Below, piece by piece: positions 32,158 to 43,893 of a DNA stretch of 64,000 nt (position 1 is the first letter of the stretch; each line of letters begins with the position of its first letter). The position numbers and the translations under genes are program-made. The stretch comes from Deinandra increscens subsp. villosa (taxonomy: Eukaryota; Streptophyta; Magnoliopsida; Asterales; Asteraceae). Under the pieces are notes generated by a model, which saw only the letters and a list, made by a program, of their open reading frames with translations, had not been told where the DNA came from and made no database searches. The DNA lies in the NCBI GenBank assembly GCA_039602395.1, contig JBCNJP010000008.1:19235867-19299866 (forward strand), in the 5' to 3' direction.

Positions 32158-33807
32158 ATGTTTTCACTATATCAAGTTTTCATTATCACATATTTTCATA
32201 TGTTATCATTGTTGGATATTGTATGTCTTGACCCGACATTTAACGTACCCGACCCATTCTTTGACCCATAAGAGTTACACTAGGGTCAACATGTCATAAA
32301 CCCTATTAATGTGTTAACCGGTAATGAATAATTACTATTTTAGTAATTATAGTGGATTATTATTTTTTTTACTAAATGTATTTTAATAATTAAATAAAAG
32401 ATAAATAATTAATAATTTTAATTAATTAAATGTTTAATTATTAAGTGGGTAAATAGTGGTTGATTAAAAAGGTTCTAATTAAAAGGATAAATGAGAGTTT
32501 ATATCAGTTGTAGATAGACTACAATTGCTTAAGTGGTTATAAAATAACAAAAAAGGTATGATCAAGGGTTACTGATTTATGATCTCCAATAAAAAAACAC
32601 CCTCTCTCTCTCGTCTCCTTTTCCGGTCGTAAACACCACTAACGCCACCTATGACCGCCGCTAAGTCCGACAACCGGCGCCTCTCCGCCGCAAGCCAATT
32701 TCAAGACCACCACCATGGCCCAACGACACCCTCCCCCCTCCCCCCTCCCGTCTCACGCGCTCCGTCCAGCACCGTCGCTGATGGCGTTGCACCGATGCTG
32801 CTCGCCACCACTTACACCACCTTCCTGTCGTCGTACACCGTCTCCTCCAGAGCCCCTCTGCCCGCAACAAACTCTTGGGCTTCGCCCTTGTACTTGACGA
32901 TCACTACCTCATCGCTCGCTACCATGGCTCAGCCGCCGGCCACCGCGGCTCCGCTACCCACCACCGAAAATGGGTTTTATTTTGGGGGTTTACCATCATA
33001 CGTGGTACTCAAAGAAAATCCACCTGTCACCGCGAATCGCGGTGACCCAAAGCCGTTGCCACCACTGCTGGTGTTATCGCCGCCGCTTCCGTTGCCACCT
33101 CCGAGAGCTGTCGATGACTTAACTCGCCCGTTCGAGTCAACCGTTTCGTTTAAGCCTAGCAATGATATATTGAATCACGGTGTCTCGAACGAGTGTTCGT
33201 GCCTGGCTAAGTTATATCTAAACTCGATTTGTTTAGATCTAATTTATTTAATTAATTTCGTGTTTGTGTTAGTTCAGTGATTTGATTGTGCTACGGTTTT
33301 ATATTATTCGTGTCTTTAAAATTTGTTATGTTATAATCTGATTTATATTTGTATTTGACGAGTAAATAAATATATATATTTTTAAAAAAATTACTATAAC
33401 CGAGACCCAGATATCCACTTTAAAACTTTACATTTGTATCAGAGACCTGATCACCGCGGGTAAATCAAAGCTGGTCTTCTTATAACCGGTGATTCGCGTT
33501 TTCGATTTAATTCCAAATCAAGAATTTAAATTATTTGATAATTTGGTTTATATTTTTTTAAATATATGTTATGTGTGGTACGACCCGACCCTCATATTTA
33601 AATTTATTTAAAAATTTTATGATGTGTTTCATTGTTTATGGTTTTGGCCGAATGGCCCATTATTCTAATTGAGTAGTTTTGATTTGGTAGGGCCGTTGTT
33701 TCGGGTTCGAATATGTAAAATTAGAATTAGGGTTTCTATTTTTGGAAACTTTCTATTTTTGGAAACTAAAGACTAATGACCAAATCGGAAGTCAAGAAGG
33801 ATATGTG
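32158..33807 (+). other. LTR-like non-coding fragment
   Basis: AT-rich start, then a C/T-rich start-like stretch (32590-32640) and a long low-complexity ORF (32651-33280; 209 aa rich in Pro, Ser, Thr, Ala) with no recognised domain. TTTACA at about 33433 is followed by TTGTATCAGAGA, ten of twelve matches to a Met primer site, so 32.2-33.4 kb may be an old LTR. Uncertain. Confidence 0.3.
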
Positions 33808-35891
33808 TTACATCCCGATTCTTATATGGTCAAAATCCCGTTAAATTCACGTTAAGCGTGAATCCGAGTTAAGGGTACCTCTAGCTTATGTGCCACTTAT
33901 CATTATTATGTTAAAGTCTGAGGAACTATTGTGTAAATATGAGTTTTAGGTTTAAATAACCTAAATAGAATCTTGAGGGGCTAGTTTTGTAATAAGAAGA
34001 TTGTTAAAAAAACAAAACAAAAAAAAAAAAGAGGGAAAAAAACATGGAGGAGGGTCTGGGAAGCATCTAGCGACCTCCAGGCACCATGTTCCTCCCCTCT
34101 CATGCCGTAAATCAGACTCCATCAATCCAAGGATCATAAGCTGCGATTTTCGGGAATTAGAACAAGAAATGGGAGCTTTAAACCTTGATAAATCCGGATT
34201 GGAGAGTGTTGCTAAGTTTTCCATAATATGTGCATGTGTATGTTGGAATATTATAGCCCTAAATTGATGAAATTGGGTTGCAATTTAGTGTTGTAATGGT
34301 TATATGCTGAAATACACAAGCCATAGATACATAAATGCTTGAAACTACGACCAAAACATGAAGTTTTGGTGGGGTGAACCCTTAGTTATGAAAATTTAAG
34401 CTTTGGGGCCAATTTTTGGATTCCATGATGTAATTACAAGAATTATGAGTTAGTTGACTTGTATTGATTAAATGATGCATGATAATTTGAAGTATTGTTT
34501 CAAAATCATGTGAAAGAATCCATGGTAGTAGAACCTAAATCAAACTAGGTTGAAATTATGATATTATGTTGATGCACACCAAGTGCTCGATTAAATGCTT
34601 GAATGATGATTGTGTTGGTTAACTAGTGTTAGTTGATGCAAAATGTGAAGACTTGATGTGGATTATAGATATTAGAGTTAAATTATGGTAATTGATTCAT
34701 GAGAAATCATGTTATGTGATAGACCATGCCTATATGATGTAAGGCTCATTAGGATGCTAGACTTTGAGTTATGACTTTAGCATTTTGTATAAATTCGTGT
34801 AAGCATCCTATGGGGGTGTATTATACACGGTTGGAAAGGTATTTAAGTATACTAAAATTTACTTGTGAATGTAAAATGCTAATTCGGCGGTTTAATGGGT
34901 CTAATTAGGAGTTTTCTATGGAGATATAGAAAATTCAGCAATGCTGATTGGAAATAAATAGTTGTTGATTTGTTTTTAAAAATTTTGTATAAAATCAATC
35001 GTAACTCCAAAAAATGTGTATTTTATATGCTCGGAAAGCTCTATGAGTCTACTATATTTTATATTTGAACGTGATGACTTAATTAAGCTGTTAAAAGGGT
35101 CGAAATGTGGCTTGAACAAGGGCTGGACAGAAAATGCCACCCCAATTTTTAGTAAATTGATCCTATGCGATGTGAATCGTAAGCTTGATGTAATTATATG
35201 ATTCAAGTGCTTAAACGTGACATATATATATGTATATATATATATATATTGATGATTTATAGTGTCTTATGGACCTAACAACGATTGAATCCACTTTAGG
35301 AAACAAAGGCGAAGGGACATGTGGTAAACCGGGTAAAGATTGTTAAAGCTCACGAGGTAACATCTATGCTATGTTACATATCTTATTATTGACCCATCGA
35401 TGCTATAATTATGTGAAATGCATATTGTTTGGAAAAGTGATGGACTTGATCATTTGTCAAGTAAAGAAGTTGAATATATCTATGTAGTCTAACAATTAGA
35501 GTCAAGCTCTAAGAAATTAAAAATGAATGGAAACGAGGTTACATTATGACATCATAGATGTGTAATGTTGAACCTTGTAGGTAATATACATGAATGCTAA
35601 ATGGTTTATAGGAGCCATAATCATGTGTTAATACGGTGTTAGGATGTAAATGGGTCAAAGTGGTCATTAATAGCTAAATAGTTCGTATGAACCATAAATA
35701 TGTGTTGATTTGTTATGATAATGTAAACGGGTTCAATAGAACCATAATCGTGTAGCTAATGGTGAACCCTTAGGGGTTAATTAGAAAGGGTGATGAATGG
35801 TTCTTGGAACCATGAAGCCAACAATTGATAAATGGTTATTAAAAAACCATGACGGTAATAAACCGAAAATAGTAAAATAAATGGTCCGTAG
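33808..35891 (+). other. Non-coding repeat-like DNA, left of element E
   Basis: Begins TGTTACATCCCG, a common start of long Gypsy-type LTRs. Contains A-runs, an (AT)n tract (35220-35250) and TATGCTCGGAAAGCTC-like stretches seen in long plant LTRs. No credible gene. Ends in the first copy of the 134-bp repeat. Confidence 0.35.
35790..35891 (+). repeat. First, interrupted copy of the 134-bp tandem repeat
   Basis: GATGAATGGTTCTTGGAACC to ATGGTCCGTAG, matching 41796 onward. Element E inserted at the CGTAG. Confidence 0.85.
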
Positions 35892-36240
35892 TGTAGAAGC
35901 ATATTCTTATGCTACGTTGTGTCTCGTGTATTGTATCTATGTGAGAGAATATGTGTGTGTGACTATGAGGGCATCGGACCAGTTGGTCCTGCGTACCAAA
36001 TGGTTCGCCCGGACCAGTTGGTCCGGATGTGGTCCACAACTCATTTAGTCGTACCTATAAAAAGGTAGCATGTGTAGAGAGTTAAGGACTTCTTTCCATA
36101 TTCTACCTTTCTGTGTGTGTTTCTGTGTGTGTGCTCTCAAGACTTATTAATACAAATTGCATTTGTATTTACTTGTTTGATCTCGTCTTCATCTCGTTAT
36201 CACGTGATTAGCAAACGATCCATCGCTCCTTGCGTCTACA
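35892..36240 (+). repeat. 5' LTR of element E
   Basis: TGTAGAAGCATATT...GCGTCTACA. Words GGACCAGTTGGTCC (35973-36030) stand upstream of a TATA box CTATAAAAAGG (36055-36065). Confidence 0.93.
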
Positions 36241-36242
36241 AG

Positions 36243-36254
36243 TGGTATCAGAGC
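36243..36254 (+). other. Primer binding site of element E
   Basis: TGGTATCAGAGC two bases after the 5' LTR. Confidence 0.92.
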
Positions 36255-36476
36255 TATCTGGTTCAATTTGCTGATCAAATGCTGTGATTTTCGGAGTTTC
36301 TATAGAGAGAAAGTGGGTTTTGAGACGTTTTTCATCAAATTCTCTCAAATCCGAGAGCTCACGAGGTAAAAACTGATTTCTGAATGTTCCTAGTGTATTT
36401 TCGAAGCTTACTGCTGTGATTTATTGTCAAATTCATTCAATTTTCGAAAATCTCGAAAATTTTGTCAAAAACTGAG

Positions 36477-36735
36477 TGGTCTGCAACTGGTCCGGAGCAA
36501 GAATTTTTGGTCCGCTCGTTAATCTTCAACAAGCAAGTGATCCGCTGGTTTTGGTCCGCGTAGTCAATCTTCAAAGTTTTTGATCCGGAGCAGTTTCAGC
36601 GTACCATTTCGTCCGCGGCGGTTGCTTCAGCGTATCATTTGATCCGCAGGTGGTCCGCTGGTTGTAGTTTGATCCGCTAGTGGTCTGCTGGTAGTATTTT
36701 GGTCCGCTGAGTTCATGTTTGATCCGCTGGCAGTT
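36477..36735 (+). repeat. GGTCCGC/GATCCGCTGG word array in the leader of E
   Basis: About a dozen TCCGCTGG, TCCGCG or TCCGGAG words, related to the GGTCCGG words of this element's LTR. It ends just before the gag start. Confidence 0.75.
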
Positions 36736-36742
36736 TATCAAA

Positions 36743-39700
36743 ATGAATGACTATCAAGCGTTTTCCGCAATTCAAAACACGGTGCAAGCTATCATTAACT
36801 ATGATAATGAAATAGGAACAAGTCAGAAAGTTCCAAAGTTGCTTAGATTGGAAGATTATCATAGTTGGGTGAAGCGATTTAGTGCATATGTTGGTGCAAA
36901 TGATGTTGATTATTGGTTATCTTATAATAATCAATATGAATATCCAACGGGAACAAATGGAAGGCCAGTTTTACAACAAGGCCTCACAGGTGAACAAAAG
37001 AAGGCATTTCAGGCCGAGCAAAAAGCTTACAGAACTTTAACGATGGCATTACCTTCAAACTTATTACATCAATATTCTGCTTATACTTCAGCAAAGGAAT
37101 TGTGGGATGCAATTCAGAAACGGTGTGAGGGTAATGATCAATTCAAGAAAAGTAAACAGAAGGTTCTAAAGAAAGAGTTCGACAATTTTAAGCATTATCC
37201 AAATGAAAATATTTCAAAGCTTATCACTAGGTTTTCACATTTACTGAGTGAAATGTCTTTGGTGGGTATAACTAAGGACGAAGCTGATTTGAAAGAGAAG
37301 TTACTAGAGGCATTACCTGAAAAATGGGAAAACTATGTAATGATGATTACTCGTGATAAAGAGTATTCAGGAGTGAAGTTCATCAATTTGAATGAGCAGA
37401 TCCAAGCAAGAGATATGGAGTTGAATGTGAACAAATCAATGCCCGCACAAGTACAGAATCCAGCTGCCTATCGTGGTGAAAATGATTCTACCATAAATGC
37501 TAAAAAGCCAGACATTTTTAGTGGTCCTCCTACTGCATTTCTTGCTGGAAAATCTGAGACTTATAGTTATTCTCCAGGTTGTACTCCTACTTGTCCAAAT
37601 CAATCATCAAAGCCTAAAATTCCTGACAAGGTATCTGAGGATTTAGTTTCATTGCTTTCTGCTTTTATCTCATCATCTAGTGGTTCAATTTGTGGGAAAA
37701 TTGGAGAAGCTGATTTGTTTACAAGTGATTTAGGTGAGTTGGATGATGATCATTTAAATGAGTTAGATTTAAGTTGGCAACTTGCTATGACTGTTGAAAA
37801 GGGTAGGAGATACATGAAAAAGCATGGTAAACAATCTTTTCTTCCAGGAGGAAAACTTGGTTTAGATAAATCCAAAATTAGATGCTTCAAATGTGCACAA
37901 ATTGGACATTTTGCTCGTCAATGTAAAAATCCAAAAACATCCGTATCTTCGTCCTCAACAAATAATTCAAACTCGCAAGCCTTGATTTCACAAATGGATG
38001 AAGGTTATGATTGGAATAAGGATATTGAAATAATGGAAGAGAGACAGAAACAGTTGGCATTAAATGCAACTCAAAATTCAGAAAGTTCCACTTCTAGTTT
38101 TGATGCTACTACAGAGTCTATTTACAAAACGTCACCTGCTATGGTGTATAATTCGTATCTAAAGAAATATGTTAAGTTGTATCCTGATGAATCTGCACTT
38201 ATTGCCGAAATTGATTCTGATTCAGATACTAGTTCATGTGAAACAACAGTGGAAACTGATACTGCAGGAGTTACTAAGGGGGTACAAAAGAACTGTGAAG
38301 CATGTGTTGTTGCAAATGATAAATTTGAAACTTTGTTGAAAGATTATGGTTTGATAACTGAAGAACTCAAAGTTGTGATAGCTGCTTTGGAATGTTCAAA
38401 ACAAAGATGTGCTGATTTAGAAAAAGTCAATTCAGAGTTGGTGCAAGAAAAGGATAAATGGGTTACTGAATATGAGAATGAAAAAGTTTCTCATCTTGAT
38501 GCAGTTAAAGATTTTGAGAATCTGTTTGAAAAGAGCTATCATGTTCAACAAAAGTATGAAACAGCAAATGTGATTGTTGTTGAAGCTGTAGATAAAGTTT
38601 TAGAGCTTCAAGAAGAACTTTCAAAACTTCGAGATATAAATGTTCAGTTTCGTGAGAAGAATGATATTTTAACACAAGATGTTTCTTATTACACGAAGAA
38701 GTGGGAGAAAGTTCATGCAGAGTTAATGGAAATTTGTGATACAAAGAGGCAAATGAAGGCAGAGTACAATGACTTATCAGATCAATTTATTGGTACTTAG
38801 AAAGAATTATTAGATGCTCAAGTCAAGATCTCTGAGTTGAAAATTGAAATTCTTGCTCTTCAAAAACAAGTGAAGAATTCAGTTATGTCTCCTACATTAC
38901 TGAATTACCTTTATCAACAGGAAAAGAGTGATGCAAGTATGAAAGAAGAGGAATTACATTCTGTTCCAGCTCCGGTGGCTATATTAAATCCTTCATCTGT
39001 ATCACTTGATCCAAGAGCTGAATTGCAAGATTATTCTAAATGTGCAACGTCGGCAAAGAAGAAGAAACATAAATCTGAGAAAAAGGGGAAGAAGTTAGGT
39101 GAAGCTCTGAAGTTTATATCAAATTCCAAATTTTTGGAAAATGAACAGGTGTGTGAGAAAGTGGTTTCAGCTTCTACATCTGCTGATGAAGAAGAAAAAA
39201 CTTTGATTCAGGATAACAAATTGCGAGATATAAAAGCTAAGTTCACTATCGCAACTACAGAACGAAATGTTCAAGAATCTTCATCGAGTTCTTCACAGGT
39301 TCCTGGTTACAAAAAACAAAGGATTGGGGTATGTTGTTAAAGACGAACTAGTTCATCATTCACAGAAGCAGCTGAAGGAGAAGGTTTCAGTTCCTAAGAA
39401 TCAATCAAAGCAGAAGAAACAAACGGTGTTCAAATCAAAGGATGTTGATTACTATTCTGGAGGATCTTCTTATAGTTCTGGTTATTCTTCACGAAGTCCA
39501 CCTCCAAGGTATGATTCTTCAGACGATTTCTTTGGTTCCTTTGGTTCAGAAAATATTTTTGGTTATCATGATGTGTTCAAACAGGACAAGAGAAATCTAA
39601 AGAATTTTGTTGATAAAAATCAAATTTTTGAATCAAATCTGGGTAGCAGTTCCCTTAATGTTTTTCAAAGGAAGTGTTATGCATGTCGTAAACCAGGGCA

Positions 39701-39785
39701 TCTTGCTGCACAATGTCCTACGAATGCGAGCATTCACTCCTATGTGCATAAAACTGCTAAATATGGTGTCTGCAGGTTTCTTTAA
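36743..39785 (+). pseudogene. gag: gag pseudogene, element E
   Basis: Starts MNDYQAFSAIQ at 36743 (frame open from 36719). Domain order as in A: gag domain, first knuckle near 37887 (CFKCAQIGHFARQC), coiled coil, second knuckle near 39676 (CYACRKPGHLAAQC). Broken by one in-frame TAG at 38798-38800, where related gag has Gln, and a frameshift near 39320. Compared with element C, about 240 bp after the second knuckle are missing, so it ends early (stop near 39785). About 1010 codons in all. The next 1.6 kb has no pol. Confidence 0.88.
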
Positions 39786-40345
39786 GAAGACCTATTATGC
39801 GTGTGTTGCTAGTAGTGAAGAATTTGCCTAATTTAGTGTTTCAACGACATATCATTTTCAAATGTTTTTCAACCGATTTTTTCAAAACTAAAACTGCAAA
39901 GTGTCAGTGTTGGTCGATCAATTTTCTTTCTTGTTCATATGTTTACATTTTGTAGTTGCACATATTTTTAATGGGAGAAAATTGAAAATTCAAAAAATAG
40001 TGTTTGTTTGAATTTTAGGGGGAGAATATGGAAAATATAAAAAAAAATGAAAAATTGAGAAATTGATTTGACAGAAACGAGAAATGATAGTACATCAGCA
40101 TATACGTTATCTGCCATGGATAGACTAAGTCTAAAGGTTGTGGGTACTTGCATAATCTGTGAATGTGCATGACTAATCTAATACCTGCAAGTAAGATATA
40201 AACATAAAGCTTGCCTGATGATCTTTGGTTATTTGCTTCTTGATGAATGCTGTGTGATGATTCCAAAAATAGAATAAAGAGATATCTTTATGAATGCATG
40301 TTTTCATTTTGCAAAAATTTCAACTTGTTTGATTTTCTTTATTTT

Positions 40346-40405
40346 GTCAAACGATCGGCCTTTCTCTGCGTATCGAAAGATCGACCTGATTGGTGTTCGT
40401 TTCAC
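40346..40405 (+). other. Structured RNA module 1 (element E)
   Basis: GTCAAACGA pairs with TCGTTTCAC (one mismatch). Inner hairpin ATC-GAAA-GAT, core CTCTGCG ... GACCTGATTG. Followed by TTCTGCTTTATTTT. Confidence 0.65.
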
Positions 40406-40432
40406 GTTCTGCTTTATTTTCTTTGGTGTTTC

Positions 40433-40496
40433 GTATAATCCATCGGATTTTCTCTGCGTGTACGGGAGTACCGACCTGATTGTTGTTGGATTATAC
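40433..40496 (+). other. Structured RNA module 2 (element E)
   Basis: GTATAATCC pairs perfectly with GGATTATAC; C has GTATAACTC with GAGTTATAC, so both sides changed together. Inner hairpin GTAC-GGGA-GTAC (GNRA loop). Confidence 0.7.
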
Positions 40497-40528
40497 AATT
40501 TCTGCTTTATTTTTATATTTCTTATTTT

Positions 40529-40589
40529 CCTAAACAATCGGACTTTCTCTGCGTGCTCATAAGGCCGACCTGATTGTTGTTTGTTTAGG
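40529..40589 (+). other. Structured RNA module 3 (element E)
   Basis: CCTAAACA pairs with TGTTTAGG; core CTCTGCG ... GACCTGATTG; inner loop not GNRA. Followed by TTCTGCTTTATTTT. Confidence 0.6.
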
Positions 40590-41398
40590 GTTCTGCTTTA
40601 TTTTTGCATGACTCATCAAGGATGATTAAATCTCTAAGAAAGTTGGTTTTATATGATAAATATGATGATTTTCCAGTATTTCTGATAGAGTGGATGCCGA
40701 GTTATCAGTGCATGATAAAATTACCTTAAGCATATCTAAAAACGATAAAAAATGATTGGTGCATGCTGAAATAAACATAAATGTTGTATTTGCGATTATC
40801 TTGGCTTGCATGCTGATTAAGACCGAAATTGAAATGTGCTAGATGCGTTATGTCTGATATGATCTCGTGTCGTGATATTTCTCGCAAAATACCAAAAATA
40901 GAGTGTAATTTTGTATTGCATTTATATTTCCATTGTAGTAAAATTCAAAAAGATTTTTGGTGTGTTTTAGCATAACTTTGAAAAATCAAAAAGATTTTAG
41001 GTGTGTTTTGATCTAAAGTTTCTAAAAGCCAAAAATATTTTATTTCTTAGTTGTTTTCGATTGATCAACACTTGATACAAAATCAAAATTTCAAAATCAA
41101 TATCTTGGATTCTCAAAGAGAAGTTTTGCACCAAGATTAAATTATTTTTGGAAATTCAAAGAAAATCCGCACTTTTGTCTTCTAAAGTTGCAGGATTTTG
41201 TGTGTCAAGACTCAAGCATGGTGAAAGGGGGAGTTTGTTATATCTTTCACAAGTGGATCTTGAAGGTCAAAGATTTAATCAAGAATGATCCAGCCATGCA
41301 AGCTCTATTTCTGACAAGATTTCAAGTTGCCGATCGGATGCAACATTGTTGAAGATTGAAGACTAGAGATTTAGTTAGAAAAGATACACTACACGTTA

Positions 41399-41408
41399 AG
41401 GGGGAGTT
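41399..41408 (+). other. Polypurine tract of element E
   Basis: AGGGGGAGTT directly before the 3' LTR. Confidence 0.85.
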
Positions 41409-41757
41409 TGTAGAAGCATATTATTATGCTACGTTGTGTCTCGTGTATTGTATCTATGTGAGAGCATATGTGTGTGTGACTATGAGGGCAGCGGACCAGT
41501 TGGTCCTGCGTACCAAATGGTTCGCCCGGACCAGATGGTCCGGATGTGGTCCGCAGCTCATTTAGTCGTACCTATAAAAAGGTAGCATGTGTAGAGAGTT
41601 AAGGACTTCTTGCCATATTCTACCTTTCTGTGTGTGTTTCTGTGTGTGTGCTCTCAATACGTATTAATACAAATTCCATTTGTATTTACTTGTTTGATCT
41701 CGTCTTCATCTCGTTATCACGTGATTAGCAAACGATCCATCGCTCATTGCGTCTACA
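41409..41757 (+). repeat. 3' LTR of element E
   Basis: 349 bp, same ends as 35892-36240, followed by TSD CGTAG. Confidence 0.93.
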
Positions 41758-42190
41758 CGTAGGGATCATATTAATGGGTTACAATGTTAACCGGGTGATG
41801 AATGGTTCTTGGAACCATGAAGCCAACAATTGATAAATGGTTATTAGAAAACCATGACGGTAATAAACCGAAAATAGTAAAATAAATGGTCCGTAGGGAT
41901 CATGATAATTAGTTACAATGTTAACCGGGTGATGAATGGTTCTTGGAACCATGAAGCCAAGAATGGATAAATGGTTATTAGAAAACCATGACGGTAATAA
42001 ACCAAAAATAGTAAAATAAATGGTCCGTAGGGATCATGATAATGGGTTACAATGTTAACCGGGTGATGAATGGTTCTTGAAACCATGAAGCCAAGATTGG
42101 ATAAATGGTTATTAGAAAACCATACGGTGTTAAACCAAAAATAGTAAGATAAATGGTCTGTAGGGATCATGATAATGTGTTAAATGTTGA
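41758..42190 (+). repeat. 134-bp tandem repeat array (target of element E)
   Basis: CCGGGTGATGAATGGTTC at 41791, 41925 and 42059, with a decaying next copy after 42190. With the part at 35790-35891 there are about four copies. Each has TGGTTCTTGGAACCATGAAG, a short palindrome. Confidence 0.88.
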
Positions 42191-43139
42191 TCATGTGGTG
42201 AATGATCCGAATGGGTCAAGAAGCCTATGATATAGAGGTAATCGAATAACAAACGAATCAAAGAATTTAGGGAAACTCATTTGTAGTGTATATGTGAATA
42301 CTAAACCTCTAGAATGGGAGAGACGGGTTGGAAATTGAATTCTAACCACAAGCCATAAAGTTTAGGTCCATTAGTATTTTGGGGCCTAAACGGGTCCGAC
42401 AAATTGAAATGGATAAATTGTCCGTAGGAACCATATCCGAATGCAAAAGTTTTGCTTAAAGGTTATATGCCTCGTTGGAACCCATGTTAATGGGTCAAAT
42501 AGGATAAATGGCTCTATGGAGCCACAATTATGAAATTGCTACAATGTAGGATAACATGGTGATTCAAAACAATTATCGTTTATTGGTAATGAAAAGAAAT
42601 AGCCATAGTATTGCATAAATAAAGCTCACTACTTGATAGTGAGGCTTAACGGGTCAAACGGGTTGGATTTGGCCAATTATGATAATTAGACTTAGTTGTC
42701 AATTAAACCCTTGGGGTGGTTAAAAATTTTGTAACGACATGTTTTGATGTGCTTTTAGGGTCTTTGGTAAGGGAAGAAAAGACCAAAATGAATGGTGGAC
42801 AAATTGGGAAAATTTGGAGAAAATAGCCAAAATGTGGCTAAGTAAAAATTCTGGCCGAACAGGGCATCAACCCTGGAAATTTGGCTCTAAGCGTATCGCT
42901 TGGAGCAAAGCTTAAAGTAGGCGATACGCCTGATCCTCCAAGCGTATCGCTTGGAAAAATGTTCATTCTAGGCGATACGCCTGGAACCCAATTTGTGTAA
43001 TTAATGCTTTTATTTCTTGATTAATTGATTTTACGCACATTGTGGCAATAAACACTAATATAGTTGGTGTAAATTGCAGGTTAGATAAAGTTGGAGCCCA
43101 GATCACCATCGAGCTTGCCGAATGTAAGGAAATGAATTT
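42191..43139 (+). other. Non-coding repeat-like DNA, right of element E
   Basis: Continues the DNA interrupted by E. Holds a word cluster AAGCGTATCGCTTGG / GGCGATACGCCTG (42890-42985). No gene seen. Confidence 0.4.
42888..42985 (+). repeat. GCGTATCGCTTGG / GGCGATACGCC word cluster
   Basis: Four alternating copies, two per orientation, within 100 bp; the words are partly self-complementary. Confidence 0.75.
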
Positions 43140-43777
43140 CTGAGTCAACCGGTTCAAGATGAAGATTTCCGGTTGAAGACATGTTCAAGCGGAAGACGCT
43201 CAAGCAGAAGATTTTTCAACCGGAAGATCAACCGGAAGAACATTTCCGGGTGAACTCTTATATCCAACAGCATAAAGAGTTTAACCGGAAAAGTACTGAA
43301 ATATTACTTTTGCAGAATTCAGACCTGCAACTGCTTCTATTCTTCCAAAGTCACATCCTAGCCGTCTCCTACTTATAGATAAATGCATTTTGCACATTTC
43401 CTCTTTTGTATGTTTACTAATTTCTTTTAGTAAGTTTATTGTTTGACTTTCATGTACGGTTAGATTAGCTCGTATGAGATCAACGGCTGTATTTGATCTC
43501 CTTAGTACTATTTATAGTTGTTAGCTAGTTCATTTACAAGTACCAGATTTAGTGCTTACACTTGTAACAGTTTGAACTTGAGTTAATGCAAATAGTACCG
43601 AGAAATTTATTATCTTGTGTTCACTAGTTTATGCAATCAATACAATCAAACTACAAGTATAAGTAAAACAAAGCTTAACTAAAAACAAGTATGGTACAAC
43701 TTTATTCCGTATGGTTGTGATCTTCAAGTAAAGAGTTCTTGTTTTGATTATTTCTCTGAGTAATCATCGGTCCTACA
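43140..43777 (+). repeat. 5' LTR of element F (start not certain)
   Basis: Ends CGGTCCTACA at 43777. CCGGTTGAAG / AACCGGAAG array (43142-43285) upstream of TATA-like CTATTTATAG (about 43508-43517). No second LTR is available to fix the left end. Confidence 0.6.
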
Positions 43778-43779
43778 AG

Positions 43780-43791
43780 TGGTATCAGAGC
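43780..43791 (+). other. Primer binding site of element F
   Basis: TGGTATCAGAGC two bases after the LTR end. Confidence 0.9.
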
Positions 43792-43893
43792 ATTGGCTCT
43801 CCACTTTGAAGACTTCTAGTGCTTCAAAGTTGATACTTTACTTGCTCACTTGAGTTTTTATAAGCTTTTCTGTTTTACAAACTGTTTTTCACA

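Larger units (their letters stand above)
39786..41398 (+). other. Conserved non-coding 3' region of element E
   Basis: Starts with TGCAGGTTTC, the remains of the gag-pol junction. Contains an internal polypurine tract (TTTTAGGGGGAGAA, 40014), an A-rich stretch, GAAATGATAGTACATC, the three modules, GATATGATCTCGTGTC, and AAAAAGATTTTAGGTGTGTT (40990). Same order in A and C. Another GGGGGAGTTTG at 41227. Confidence 0.75.
35892..41757 (+). mobile_element. Element E: gag-only SIRE-type copia, pol absent
   Basis: 5866 bp, LTRs 35892-36240 and 41409-41757 (349 bp each, about 11 differences by eye, near 3 percent), TSD CGTAG (35887-35891, 41758-41762). Primer site 36243-36254, gag pseudogene 36743-39785, conserved non-coding block with three RNA modules, polypurine tract 41399-41408. 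No integrase or RT. It must be mobilised by a relative, such as an A-type element. Confidence 0.92.

Noticed and set aside
32651..33280. Possible host gene of 209 aa
   Set aside because: Low-complexity Pro/Ser/Thr composition, no domain, and LTR-like surroundings; kept only as part of a non-coding fragment.
39720..39785. Splicing scar at the end of element E's gag (loss of about 240 bp relative to C)
   Set aside because: The missing stretch starts GT in C but does not end in AG at the join, so an ordinary deletion is simpler.
33808..43139. A full Gypsy element around E
   Set aside because: The TGTTACATCCCG start looks LTR-like, but I found no gag, pol, clear primer site or matching second LTR.
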